DNA of 64,000 nt from Rhizobium sp. SSA_523 (GTDB taxonomy: Bacteria; Pseudomonadota; Alphaproteobacteria; Rhizobiales; Rhizobiaceae): NCBI RefSeq assembly GCF_030435705.1, contig NZ_CP129381.1:558001-622000 (forward strand), in the 5' to 3' direction. The stretch's first letter is position 1. Each line of letters starts with the position of its first letter. Shown one piece after another: positions 47,108 through 55,707 of the stretch. The position numbers and the translations under genes were made by a program. The notes below the pieces were generated by a model. The model had not been told where the DNA came from and did not search any database. It saw only the letters and a list, made by a program, of their open reading frames with translations.

Positions 47108-48217
47108 TCAGTCCTTGACCGGTAATGTGACGCAAACTTCCGTCATGCGTCCTTCGACATGCCTTTTGATTTCGGCGCGCAGCTGGATCGAACAGGCCTC
47201 CAGCATGCGGCGGCTGAAGGCTTCCTCTTCGGCATCAACCTCTACGGGGGTGACCGTATCGACGACACGTATGAGGAAATGGCCGTTCAGACGCCGGATC
47301 TCGAGATGAATCTCGCCTCCGCCGTCGCTCAGCCCGCGACGCACCGCATCGCCGACCAGTTCGTTGATGATCAGCGCAAGGGGTGATGCCTTGGTGGCAG
47401 GGACCACAACTTCGTGCAAATCGGTCGTCAGACGGATGTCGGTTCTCTGCAGGGCCCCGACGATATCGATCACCAGCGTATTCGCAAAATCCGCGACATC
47501 GAAATGGCCGACATCCTCGTCGTTCAGGAGCTTCCTCTGGACCGTGCTCAGGGCCTCGACACGGTTCAGCACCGACATCAGCGTCCGCTTTACCAGATCA
47601 CGCTCGGCCATCCGAGCCTGAAGCTTCAGGATGGAAGCGATCGTCAGGAGATTGTTCTTGACGCGATGATCGACCTCGTGGACCAGCGCGGTCTTGGCGC
47701 GCAGCGCATCGGTCAGGTCAGCGGTGCGCTGCTCGACCTCCTCTTCGGCAATGTGACGGGCCCTTGCGAGCTCCGCCTCCTTGCTCTTGATATCGGTGAA
47801 GTCGAGCTGTGAGGCGAAGAAGTAGATGACTTCACCCGACACATCGCGGACCGGGCTGACAAAGAGCGCGTTCCAGAATTTCGAGCCATCCTTCCGGTAA
47901 TTGAGGATGTCGATCGCCAGATCGCGCTCTTCGGCAACGGCCTTGCGGATCTTGTCCACCGCCTTGGGGTCCGTATCGGGACCTTGGAGAAGGCGGCAGT
48001 TGCGGCCGATGAGTTCCTCGGACGAATAGCCGGTCAGCTCGCAGAACGAGCGATTGCAGAAAATGATCGGATTGTCCGCCTGGCGTGGATCCGTAATCAG
48101 CATAGGCATGCGGGTCGCCTTGAAGGCGGCCGCGAACGGATCTTCCGAGGCATGGGCCGCGACGAGCCGTTCGCCGGCGTCTTTAGCGTCCCGCCGAGAT
48201 TGAGGAGTATCGGTCAT
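47108..48217 (-). CDS. Blue-light sensing LOV histidine kinase
   Basis: 369 residues. The LOV core contains the flavin-binding motif GRNCRLLQG with the photo-adduct Cys C74, preceded by NRSFCELTGYSSEELI and followed by LNYRKDGSKFWNALFVSPV and YFFASQLDFT. A coiled coil leads to a HisKA_2/HWE-type kinase, His H184 in EVDHRVKNNLLTIASIL. The layout equals the LOV kinases of Brucella and rhizobia. The start ATG 48217 is preferred to the GTG 12 bases upstream. First gene of a three-gene signalling operon, divergent from the acid-sugar kinase gene. Confidence 0.92.
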   Translation of the reverse strand: MTDTPQSRRDAKDAGERLVAAHASEDPFAAAFKATRMPMLITDPRQADNPIIFCNRSFCELTGYSSEELIGRNCRLLQGPDTDPKAVDKIRKAVAEERDLAIDILNYRKDGSKFWNALFVSPVRDVSGEVIYFFASQLDFTDIKSKEAELARARHIAEEEVEQRTADLTDALRAKTALVHEVDHRVKNNLLTIASILKLQARMAERDLVKRTLMSVLNRVEALSTVQRKLLNDEDVGHFDVADFANTLVIDIVGALQRTDIRLTTDLHEVVVPATKASPLALIINELVGDAVRRGLSDGGGEIHLEIRRLNGHFLIRVVDTVTPVEVDAEEEAFSRRMLEACSIQLRAEIKRHVEGRMTEVCVTLPVKD

Positions 48218-48410
48218 TCCAAGTCCCACCAGCGTGCAAGGCCTTCAATGCGCCGCGTCATAATTTGTTCCCGCATATGCTGGCCGTCAGCCCTCTCATC
48301 TACAGCCTATACTTGCTCTTGGCCATCGCTGTTTCACAATCAGGAAGCGCTTCGAAAACGGTCGCGATATTTGTGATCCTGTTCGATTATTTTGCTGAAA
48401 ACGAAAGGTA

Positions 48411-48422
48411 TTTGTGTCAAAG
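48411..48422 (+). promoter_or_regulatory. Candidate GntR-type operator before the acid-sugar kinase gene
   Basis: TTTGTGTCAAAG contains TTTG-TGT-CAAA, an 11-base palindrome, 18 bases before the annotated start. Similar TGTCAAA or GACAAAG words occur before the binding-protein gene of the same locus. Assignment to the GntR regulator is inference. Confidence 0.3.
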
Positions 48423-48439
48423 AAAGATGACAACAATGT

Positions 48440-49540
48440 TTGGGGGCCAACTTGCTTGCGATCATCGCCGATGATTTGACCGGAGCGCTCGATTCGGCGG
48501 CACCCTTTGCGGCGCGCGGCTGCAAGACTGTGGTCGTTCTGGCCGAAAACGGTTTGACGGAAGCCTTGCAGGAAGCGCCGGAGGTATTGTCGGTCGACCT
48601 GTCCTGCCGGGAAGCAACGGCACAGGAGGCGCGGCGAAGGGCCGCTGCAACCTTGGCGGCGCTGCCGGCCGGCACGACGCTCTTCCTGAAGATCGATTCG
48701 CGGCTGAAAGGCCATATTGCGGAACTTCTCGAGGTCTTCTCCTTCCATGCGGCGCTGGCGGCGCCGGCCATACCGGAATTCGGCCGCATCGTTCGGGATG
48801 GGCATGTGGCGGGCTTCGGGGTCGACACTCCGATCGAAGTCGCCGCAAAGCTTGGCGCCTTAGTGGAAAGATGCACGATCCCCGACACGGTGACGACCTC
48901 CGACATGCTGGAAGCCGCCCGCCAGGCGCAGGCGAGAGGTGTTGATCTCTTCATCGGTGCGCGCGGTTTGGCCGAAGCGCTCGCACAGATCGAAACGTCT
49001 ACGGTGCATCCCGTGATGGCGCAGATTCCCGCAGGCCCGGCCGTCTTCGCGATCGGTTCGCGCGATCCGATCACTCTTGCGCAAATCGACATGCTGAAAC
49101 AGCATGCGGCTCTCGATCTGCGACCGGCGCCGAATGGCGCAGTGTCGGACCGGGCGCCCGTGCGGGGGCCGCTCACCCTCGTGCAGGCGACGGAGGGCGT
49201 AGAGGTCAATTCACCGGAGGCGGTTGCAAAGGCTTTGGCGGACGGCATTGTGCCGGCGCTCACTGAGACGGCCGCTACCTTGCTTTTATGCGGCGGAGCG
49301 ACGGCGGAGGCCGTTCTTGATCGCATGAAAATCACGCATTTCCGCCTGGTGGGAGAATGTCTGCCGGGGCTGGGCCTTGCGCAATTGGGCACGCAGTGGC
49401 TCATTGCGAAATCCGGCGGATTCGGTGAGCCGGACACGCTGCGCCGTGTCGCCGATGCGGTTCTGGCGAACTCGGCCGGCGGAGCGACCCCAAGCGGCAA
49501 ACCCGGCATTCGAATAACGGCGATCGGAAAGACGAAATGA
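48440..49540 (+). CDS. Four-carbon acid sugar kinase family protein (DUF1537, DtnK/OtnK-like)
   Basis: Phosphorylates a four-carbon acid such as threonate or erythronate at O4. 366 residues: N-terminal domain LLAIIADDLTGALDSAAPFAARG and FLKIDSRLKGH; C-terminal nucleotide-binding domain LLLCGGATAEAVLDRM and GLGLAQLGTQWLIAKSGGFGE. It is shorter than typical members (about 420). No ATG fits; start is TTG 48440 or, with a G-rich site in front, TTG 48452. The PdxA2-type gene in the same locus encodes the usual next step. Followed at once by the GntR gene. Confidence 0.85.
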   Translation: MGANLLAIIADDLTGALDSAAPFAARGCKTVVVLAENGLTEALQEAPEVLSVDLSCREATAQEARRRAAATLAALPAGTTLFLKIDSRLKGHIAELLEVFSFHAALAAPAIPEFGRIVRDGHVAGFGVDTPIEVAAKLGALVERCTIPDTVTTSDMLEAARQAQARGVDLFIGARGLAEALAQIETSTVHPVMAQIPAGPAVFAIGSRDPITLAQIDMLKQHAALDLRPAPNGAVSDRAPVRGPLTLVQATEGVEVNSPEAVAKALADGIVPALTETAATLLLCGGATAEAVLDRMKITHFRLVGECLPGLGLAQLGTQWLIAKSGGFGEPDTLRRVADAVLANSAGGATPSGKPGIRITAIGKTK

Positions 49541-49541
49541 G

Positions 49542-50252
49542 ATGAGGCCAAGCAGCGGAGCGGCACGCAAGGCGCTGCCGGACATCGTCTTTGAACGAAT
49601 ACACCGGGCGATCAAATCCGGCGCCTACGGCTCGGACGAGCGCTTGCCGACCGAGCATGAATTGGCGGCGGAGTTCGAAGTCTCGCGGCCGGTCATTCGC
49701 GAGGCACTGCGGCGATTGCGAGAGCAGGGCCTGATTTACTCCAGGCGCGGCGCCGGCAGCTTCGTCCGGTCGCTGGGCATGAAGGAGCCGCTGGGCTTCG
49801 GCCAGCTGGAAAATGTCGCCGACCTGTTGAACTGCTATGAATTCCGGCTGACGCTGGAGCCGGCCGCAGCGGCTGCCGCAGCACTGCGGCATTCAGCGGA
49901 AGACCTTGCAAGCCTGCGCCAGGCGCTGGAACTGCTGCGCGATGCCACGAACCGCCAGTCACATCGCGAGGATGCCGATTACCAGTTTCATCTCGCGATC
50001 GCGCGCGCGGCGCAGAACAATTATTTTTCGACCGCCATGGAGGCGTTGAAGGATCATATTGCCGTCGGCATGCGGTTTCATGGCGCCTCTGTCAAGCGGG
50101 AGGCGTCGGGCCTGTCGCGGGTCTTCGGGGAGCATGAGGCCATTGCCAAGGCGATAGCGGCGCGCGATGCCGAGGCTGCCCGCCAGCTGATGCTGGACCA
50201 CCTGACGGGTTCGCGCGACCGGCTGTTCCAATCCTCGCCGCGCCGAGCGTAA
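49542..50252 (+). CDS. FadR-subfamily GntR transcriptional regulator (second)
   Basis: 236 residues. Winged helix with PDIVFERIHRAIKSGAYGSDERLPTEHELAAEFEVSRPVIREALRRL split by the usual turn, wing RGAGSFVRS, then an FCD ligand domain (DADYQFHLAIARAAQNNYF, EHEAIAKAIAARD) with the metal-binding Asp and His. Starts 2 bases after the kinase stop. It converges on the alcohol dehydrogenase gene and likely controls the 48.4-60.1 kb locus, perhaps through GACAA-TTGTC type sites near 53727 and 53856. Confidence 0.88.
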   Translation: MRPSSGAARKALPDIVFERIHRAIKSGAYGSDERLPTEHELAAEFEVSRPVIREALRRLREQGLIYSRRGAGSFVRSLGMKEPLGFGQLENVADLLNCYEFRLTLEPAAAAAAALRHSAEDLASLRQALELLRDATNRQSHREDADYQFHLAIARAAQNNYFSTAMEALKDHIAVGMRFHGASVKREASGLSRVFGEHEAIAKAIAARDAEAARQLMLDHLTGSRDRLFQSSPRRA

Positions 50253-50273
50253 ACCGATCGTACGAGGAGCAGG

Positions 50274-50298
50274 GGCGGCGCCTGCGGGCGCAGCCGCC
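50274..50298. terminator. GC-rich hairpin between convergent gntR and alcohol dehydrogenase genes
   Basis: GGCGGC at 50274-50279 pairs with GCCGCC at 50293-50298, with GCC/GGC pairing possible inside. It lies 22 bases after the gntR stop. No T-run; weak call. Confidence 0.35.
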
Positions 50299-50402
50299 AT
50301 GCCTTGGGCGCAAGCAGCCGGAACTTTCCCGTTGAGCCTGCTGCGCCTTCCTGCGCTGGCATGCTTTATCCGACGCTGGTCTGCGCAGATATGGGCGAAA
50401 GC

Positions 50403-51536
50403 TCAGTACGCTGCCTGGTAGATCCGGGAAACGTCGTCGACCGTCATGTCCACCGGATTATTGTCCATCAGCCGACGGATGGCATGCGCCTCGGCCGCGA
50501 AACCTGGCAGGTCCTCCTGGCGCGCGCCGTGCGCGGCAAGGGACATTTCAATGCCCAATGCCTGGCAGTAGTCGAAGGCCGACCGTCGCAGATCCTGTTG
50601 CGACAGGCCGCCGCCAAGACCCAAGGCCGTGGCGATCTCTGCCGTCTTTTCGACAACGCATGGCTGGTTGAAGGCCAGGACATGCGGAAAGACCACGGCA
50701 TTCGCCAGACCATGCGGCAGGTGAAGCCGCGTTCCGAGCGGATAGGCAATGGCGTGGCCCGCTGCCGTGTTGACGGGACCAAGGCAGATGCCGCCGTAAT
50801 AGGAGGCGAGCATCATGCCCTCGCGGGCCTCGGCATCCGAGCCGTCGCGGACAGCCCGCTCCAGATAGCGCCCGACCAGTCCAATGCCCATGCGGGCAAA
50901 GCCGTCGATCATCGGATGCGATCGCCGATTGGTGAAGGCCTCGACGCAATGCGCCATGGCGTCGACACCCGTTGCGGCGGTCACCGAGGGCGGCACGGAA
51001 TAGGTCAGTTCCGCATCCAGAACCGCCAGATCGGCGATGAGATGCGGACTTTCCACGGCAATCTTGTTACCAGCCTGCGGGTCGGTGATCAGCGAGCGGA
51101 TGCCAGCCTCCGAGCCTGTGCCGGCCGTGGTGGCGACCTGCGCCAGCCTTGTCGCCCGTCCCGCCACCCGGTTGGGGCCGGCGACGTCAAGAAGCGACTG
51201 AGAGGAATCCCAGAGGGCGGCGACCAGCTTGGCGACATCCATGACGGAGCCGCCGCCAAGCCCCACTACCAGATCGGGTTTGGTCTCACGTGCAGCCGCC
51301 AGGGCAGCGTCCAGAGTGGCGATGTCCGGCTCGCCGGGAATGGCGTCGAACAGGCTGACGCGGCCGCGAAGCTGCAGGCGCTCCACAAAACCTGCGGTGA
51401 TCGGCGTTGCAATGACCAGCGTGGATCGTGTGTCGCCCGCCCATCTGCCCGTTTCTGCAATGCTTCCCGTGCCGACGATCAGGCGGCGCGGCTGATGCAC
51501 GGTGATGGCGGTGGTGCCCATGATCGTTTGCGCCAT
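50403..51536 (-). CDS. Iron-containing alcohol dehydrogenase
   Basis: Group III Fe-dependent NAD(P) dehydrogenase, 377 residues. Cofactor motif VVGLGGGSVMDVAK, the ATTAGTGSEAG segment, and the metal site formed by DAMAHCVEAF (His), LPHGLANAVVFPHV (two His) typical of the family. ATG 51536 lies 8 bases after AGGAG; GTG 51545, overlapping the pdxA stop, is less likely. In this locus it may reduce an aldehyde from the DapA-type lyase to the alcohol substrate of the acid-sugar kinase, or oxidise a hydroxy acid. Confidence 0.88.
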   Translation of the reverse strand: MAQTIMGTTAITVHQPRRLIVGTGSIAETGRWAGDTRSTLVIATPITAGFVERLQLRGRVSLFDAIPGEPDIATLDAALAAARETKPDLVVGLGGGSVMDVAKLVAALWDSSQSLLDVAGPNRVAGRATRLAQVATTAGTGSEAGIRSLITDPQAGNKIAVESPHLIADLAVLDAELTYSVPPSVTAATGVDAMAHCVEAFTNRRSHPMIDGFARMGIGLVGRYLERAVRDGSDAEAREGMMLASYYGGICLGPVNTAAGHAIAYPLGTRLHLPHGLANAVVFPHVLAFNQPCVVEKTAEIATALGLGGGLSQQDLRRSAFDYCQALGIEMSLAAHGARQEDLPGFAAEAHAIRRLMDNNPVDMTVDDVSRIYQAAY

Positions 51537-51541
51537 CTTGG

Positions 51542-52498
51542 TCACTCCTGGCTTTTGCCGCCAGCCACCAGCCGGCGTGCATAGGCAATGGCGGACAGCA
51601 TGTTGCCGTGATTTGCAATTCCCTTGCCGGCAATATCGAAGGCCGTGCCGTGATCGACGGAGGTACGGTCTATCGGCAGTTCCACCGAGACATTGACTGC
51701 CGTGTCGAAAGCCACCAGCTTGATCGGGATGTGACCCTGGTCATGATACTGCGCCACCACCAGGTCGAAGGCTCCCGAATAGGCGCGGTGGAAGACGGTA
51801 TCGGCAGAGATCGGCCCCTGTGCATCGATTCCCTCTGCCCGGGCCGCCGCGACAGCCGGCGCGATCTGGTCGTCATCTTCCGTTCCGAACAATCCGTTCT
51901 CGCCGCAATGCGGGTTGATGCCCGCCACCGCGATCCGCGGCGCGGCATAGCCGATCCGTTTCAGATGACGGTCGCCGGCGCGGATGGTGGCCAGCACACG
52001 CTCCGTCGTGGCGCGTGCAATGGCCTGCTGAAGCGAAACATGGGTCGAGACATGAATGACCTTCAGACGCTCCGAGGCCAGCAGCATGTAGGCAGCCGAG
52101 GCGCCCGTGAGACTGCGCAGCATGCCGGTATGGCCATCATAATGATGTCCGGCAAGATTGAGCGCCTCCTTGTTGATCGGCGCTGTCACAATGCAGCCGA
52201 TCATGCCGGCCTCGGCATCCCGAACGGCCTTCTCAATGAAGCGGAAGGCGGCATCGCCGGCGATTGGAGAGAGCTTTCCCCAGGGCAGGGGGGCGCCCTC
52301 GACTGGCAGGTCGACCACGAAGGGTTCGAGCTCGAGCGCAAGGCCAAGTGCCTGCCGCGCTGCCTCCAGCGTCGAAAGATTGCCGTAGATGCGGGTCACG
52401 GCCCGATCCGCCTCGCTCATATCTGCAAGCGCCCGGACCGCGATCTCCGGGCCGACGCCCGCCGGATCTCCCATGGTGATGCCGATGATCTTGCTCAT
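51542..52498 (-). CDS. pdxA2: PdxA family dehydrogenase, probable 4-phospho-threonate/erythronate 3-dehydrogenase
   Basis: Oxidises the phosphorylated four-carbon acid with NAD; spontaneous decarboxylation gives dihydroxyacetone phosphate. 318 residues. Metal ligands H153 (STHVSLQQA), H197 (INPHCGE) and H252 ([10 protein letters not shown]) match the three His of E. coli Pdx[13 protein letters not shown] opens the protein and [12 protein letters not shown] closes the substrate site. Neighbouring DtnK-type kinase points to the PdxA2 catabolic group and not to vitamin B6 synthesis. Start overlaps the sialidase-like gene by 4 bases. Confidence 0.88.
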   Translation of the reverse strand: MSKIIGITMGDPAGVGPEIAVRALADMSEADRAVTRIYGNLSTLEAARQALGLALELEPFVVDLPVEGAPLPWGKLSPIAGDAAFRFIEKAVRDAEAGMIGCIVTAPINKEALNLAGHHYDGHTGMLRSLTGASAAYMLLASERLKVIHVSTHVSLQQAIARATTERVLATIRAGDRHLKRIGYAAPRIAVAGINPHCGENGLFGTEDDDQIAPAVAAARAEGIDAQGPISADTVFHRAYSGAFDLVVAQYHDQGHIPIKLVAFDTAVNVSVELPIDRTSVDHGTAFDIAGKGIANHGNMLSAIAYARRLVAGGKSQE

Positions 52499-53691
52499 GC
52501 TGTTCTCCCGCCCTTGATGCCGGCCCAACCTGGGGCGAGGCGAACATATTTGATCGCCCGGCGATGATAGGTATAGCTGATGTGAAGGCTGCCATCGCCA
52601 CCTTCGAGAAGCCAGGGATAGGACATTTCCTGGTTTCGTCCGTCGGTCGAATCGTTCGACAGGCAGGTGCCCGGCCCGCTCTCGATCGTAAGGCGCACGG
52701 GGAAGCTCGCTCCGCCATCCTCCGACAGGCACACGCTGACCGGGGCGCGGGGAACGCCCCAGATCGGCACGCAACCGCCTTCGGGATCGGCATCGGGACG
52801 ATCATCCTCCTCGCCGAGCTCGTCGTAGAGCGAGGCCCTGCGATCGCTGGCCTCTACCGCGCTCACCGGATTGCAGATCATGGCGAGCCGCCCATCATCG
52901 AGGCGAATGGCTGCGATCGACGAATTGTTATTGGGAACATCGACAGGCGCCGGGGAGGACCAGCTCAAGCCGCCGTCCTCGCTGACCGCGCGGTGGACGA
53001 AATCGGCCTGCCGACGCCGGAAGAAGGCCGCATAGCGGTTCTCTCCGATCGCGACCGGACTGAAATGGACGCAGCCGATGGAGTCCGGCACCGCCTCCAG
53101 GGTCCAGCTTTTGCCGCGGTCACGGGATATGCCCATCGCCGCCACGTCGTGGCTGCCGTTCCATTTCTGGCCGGGTCGCTGCACGCATCGGAAGATCGGC
53201 AGAAGCCACGCCCCGTCCTTTCGCACAACCAGCGGCGCACGGATGAAACAGCCAAGCGGCAGATCGAGATAGGATCCGTTTTCGGCGCTCAAGAGGCCAG
53301 GATCGGCTGGATCGCGATGCAGTTCGGTCATCCGGATCCGACATTCATCCTGATTGCCGGAGGGTTGTGAGGTGTGAAAGAGGAGCAGGCGGCCGTCGGG
53401 TGCTGTGAAGAGAACCGGGTTCTGCTCGGAATGTGCCTCATCGAAACTGAGCCTCTGCGCCGCACCCCATCGGGAGGCGCCGGGCTGCAGAAGCGACGCA
53501 TAGATGGAAATGTCCGACTTGCCTTCAAGCGAGCCGCCAAACCACGCGCAGATCAAGGTGCCGTCCGGTAGCTCATGCAGAAAGCTCGCATGATTCTGGA
53601 CCATGGGCGACGGAAGAAGCGCTTCCTGGCGCGTTGGCGTGATCCCGTGCAGGGCTCCGGTCATCCCGGCCGCAATGTCTTCAGGTGTCAT
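52495..53691 (-). CDS. Sialidase-like beta-propeller protein (BNR repeats)
   Basis: 398 residues with Asp-box type repeats [16 protein letters not shown] and SEDGGASF, and an opening [27 protein letters not shown] typical of the BNR_2/sialidase-like group. There is no signal peptide, so it works in the cytoplasm on an imported compound. Family members include sialidases, Kdo-type ulosonic acid hydrolases and unsaturated-uronate or rhamnose-glucuronate lyases, so cleavage chemistry is open. Coupled by overlap to pdxA2 and divergent from the importer. A full catalytic Arg triad cannot be confirmed by eye. Confidence 0.75.
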   Translation of the reverse strand: MTPEDIAAGMTGALHGITPTRQEALLPSPMVQNHASFLHELPDGTLICAWFGGSLEGKSDISIYASLLQPGASRWGAAQRLSFDEAHSEQNPVLFTAPDGRLLLFHTSQPSGNQDECRIRMTELHRDPADPGLLSAENGSYLDLPLGCFIRAPLVVRKDGAWLLPIFRCVQRPGQKWNGSHDVAAMGISRDRGKSWTLEAVPDSIGCVHFSPVAIGENRYAAFFRRRQADFVHRAVSEDGGLSWSSPAPVDVPNNNSSIAAIRLDDGRLAMICNPVSAVEASDRRASLYDELGEEDDRPDADPEGGCVPIWGVPRAPVSVCLSEDGGASFPVRLTIESGPGTCLSNDSTDGRNQEMSYPWLLEGGDGSLHISYTYHRRAIKYVRLAPGWAGIKGGRTA

Positions 53692-54103
53692 GGACCTCTC
53701 CTCTCGGCTTCGAAGAATGACAATTCGACAAAGTTGTCAAGTTTGTTTGATGACGGATCTGGGCACGATCTCTGTATAAAACTGCCACAAGTCACTGATA
53801 TGAAACAAATATTATGCTGTGTCAAAAATTCTATAGAGGGCAAAGCGGAAAACAATTTGACAAAGTAAGGCAAAAGACTGATGGTCTGGTCATCGGCTGG
53901 CATCCGCAGGGATGGGCCAAGGCGCCAGTCGCGGGGCTTTGTTTGTAGCGGCGGCGTTGTCGTCCGCAGCATGCGGGGCGAGGAAGCTGCCGGGCAGGCG
54001 AGCGCAAGGGAAAAGCCGCCTGCCTATCCTGCGAGACGCCGCGCTTGCAGCGGCTGCCGCCGGCAAGACTGAACAGAACGTCTCAACCTGGGAGGAGCAT
54101 GAC
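53692..54103. other. Divergent regulatory region before the Dpp-type importer
   Basis: 412 bases. Bases 53700-53880 are AT-rich; GACAAAGTTGTC at 53727-53738 is a perfect palindrome apart from its two central bases, and GACAAAGT recurs at 53859-53866 inside TTTGACAAAG. TTGACA at 53857-53862 with a 17-base spacer precedes GATGGT, a weak rightward promoter. The GC-rich part 53900-54090 stays open in the frame of the binding protein but has no ribosome site before the GGAGGAG at 54091. Confidence 0.5.
53727..53738 (+). promoter_or_regulatory. Candidate FadR/GntR operator
   Basis: GACAA-AG-TTGTC, a 10+2 palindrome in the divergent promoter region; on the minus strand it overlaps a TTGACA at 53740-53735. 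It resembles the TGACAA-TTGACA site of region 1, which also lies beside a FadR-type regulator gene. Confidence 0.4.
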
Positions 54104-55615
54104 GTGAAGAAATCTCTATTTTCCGGCGCCCTGATTGCAGGCGTTGCGCTTGCGGCCGGTTTCTCGCCGGCGCTGGCAGCCTCCGGGCCCATCAAGATCG
54201 TGCTGCCGGAAGAGGCGGATCTGCTGGAGCCCTGCATGGCGACGCGGTCCAATATCGGTCGCATCATCATGGAGAATGTCAGCGAAACCCTGACCGAGCT
54301 CGACGTGCACGGGAAGGAGGGGGTCATGCCGCGTCTGGCGGAGACATGGGAGCAGAATGCGGACGGCAGCTGGCGCTTTCATCTGCGCGGCGGCGTCAAG
54401 TTCTCCGATGGCAGCGCCTTTGACGCGAAGGATGTGAAGCACAGCTTCGACCGGGTCATGAGCGACAAGATCACCTGCGAGGCGAAGCGTTATTTCGGCG
54501 GCATGACGATCAACACAAGTGTGGTCGACGACAAGACGATCGATATCAAGACCGATCCGGTCCAGCCGATCCTGCCGCTTCTGATGTCGCTTGTGACCAT
54601 CGTGCCGGAAGACACGCCGATGGAGTTCGTGCGCGAACCGATTGGCACCGGCCCTTACAAGCTGTCCAACTGGACTCCCGGTCAGCAGATCGTGCTGGAC
54701 GTGAGGGATGATTACTGGGGCAAGAAGCCGGAGGTTACCCAGGCGACCTACCTGTTCCGCACCGATCCTTCGGTTCGAGCTGCCATGGTCCAGACTGGTG
54801 AAGCCGACCTGACGCCGACGATTTCCGAACTGGATGCGACGAACCCCAAGACCGATTTCGCCTATCTGAACAGCGAGACCGTCTACCTGCGTATCGACCA
54901 CAATATCCCGCCGCTGGGCGATGTGCGCGTGCGCCGGGCATTGAACATGGCGATTGATCGCGAGGCCTTCATCGGCACGCTCGTGCCGGAAGGCGCGGTC
55001 CTGGCAACGGCCATTGTGCCGCCGACGACGCTTGGCTGGAATCCCGAGGTGAAGCAATTCGCCTATGATCCCGAAGCAGCCAAGAAATTGCTGGCGGAGG
55101 CCAAGGCAGACGGCGTTCCCACCGACACACCGATCACCATCATTGCCCGGACGGCGAATTTCCCCAATGTGACGGAAATCATGGAGGCCATTCAGCAGCA
55201 GCTGCAGGAAGTGGGCTTCAAGATCGAACTGAAGCTGGTCGAGGTTGCGGAACACGAGACCTATTATTCCAAGCCCTTCAAGGAAGGGCGCGGCCCGCAG
55301 ATCGTTGCAGCCATGCACGATAACTCCAAGGGCGATCCGGTCTTCTCCATGTTCTTCAAATACGCATCGAAAGGCACGCAGTCCGGCTTTTCCGATCCCA
55401 AAGTCGATGACATGATCCAGCGCGCTTCAGCCGCGGTGGGTGACGAGCGGGCAAAGCTCTGGTCGCAGGCCATTGCCTATCTGCACGACGAGGTCGTGGC
55501 GGATGCTCTCCTCTTCCACATGGTCGGATTTGCGCGGGTTTCGGAGCGGCTGGAATTCAAGCCGACAATCGCCACCAATTCGATGCTGCAGCTCTCCGAG
55601 ATCGGCATCAAGTAA
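54104..55615 (+). CDS. ABC transporter substrate-binding protein, family 5 (second importer)
   Basis: 503 residues. Sec signal peptide KKSLFSGALIAGVALAAGFSPALA, then mature SGPIKIVLPEEADLLEPC. Family 5 marks: LAETWEQNADGSWRFHLR, GVKFSDGSAFDAKDV, GTGPYKLSNWTPGQ, VRRALNMAIDREAF. The start codon is the GTG at 54104, 6-7 bases after GGAGGAG; a nearer ATG is out of frame. It is first in an operon with two permeases, a double ATPase and a DapA-type lyase, so it probably binds a glycoside or sugar-acid conjugate. Confidence 0.9.
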   Translation: MKKSLFSGALIAGVALAAGFSPALAASGPIKIVLPEEADLLEPCMATRSNIGRIIMENVSETLTELDVHGKEGVMPRLAETWEQNADGSWRFHLRGGVKFSDGSAFDAKDVKHSFDRVMSDKITCEAKRYFGGMTINTSVVDDKTIDIKTDPVQPILPLLMSLVTIVPEDTPMEFVREPIGTGPYKLSNWTPGQQIVLDVRDDYWGKKPEVTQATYLFRTDPSVRAAMVQTGEADLTPTISELDATNPKTDFAYLNSETVYLRIDHNIPPLGDVRVRRALNMAIDREAFIGTLVPEGAVLATAIVPPTTLGWNPEVKQFAYDPEAAKKLLAEAKADGVPTDTPITIIARTANFPNVTEIMEAIQQQLQEVGFKIELKLVEVAEHETYYSKPFKEGRGPQIVAAMHDNSKGDPVFSMFFKYASKGTQSGFSDPKVDDMIQRASAAVGDERAKLWSQAIAYLHDEVVADALLFHMVGFARVSERLEFKPTIATNSMLQLSEIGIK

Positions 55616-55657
55616 AGGCGGACCGGCCGGTCGCCGCTCGGGTGGCCGGTGGGCAGA

Positions 55658-55681
55658 CGGCGGCGGGGTCACCCGCCGCCG
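55658..55681 (+). promoter_or_regulatory. Intercistronic hairpin after the second family 5 binding-protein gene
   Basis: CGGCGGCGGG and CCCGCCGCCG form a perfect 10-bp stem around GTCA, 42 bases after the binding-protein stop and 27 bases before the permease start. No T-run follows at once. Confidence 0.65.
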
Positions 55682-55707
55682 CATTTGACTTCTGAGGGAG
55701 GATGACC

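Noticed and set aside
51542..52498. PdxA of pyridoxal phosphate synthesis
   Set aside because: It sits with a C4 acid kinase and catabolic genes, without pdxJ or ksgA, which fits the catabolic PdxA2 group.
53912..54103. Upstream ATG start at 53912 for the second family 5 binding protein
   Set aside because: It would place about 64 residues before a complete signal peptide; the GTG at 54104 has GGAGGAG just in front.
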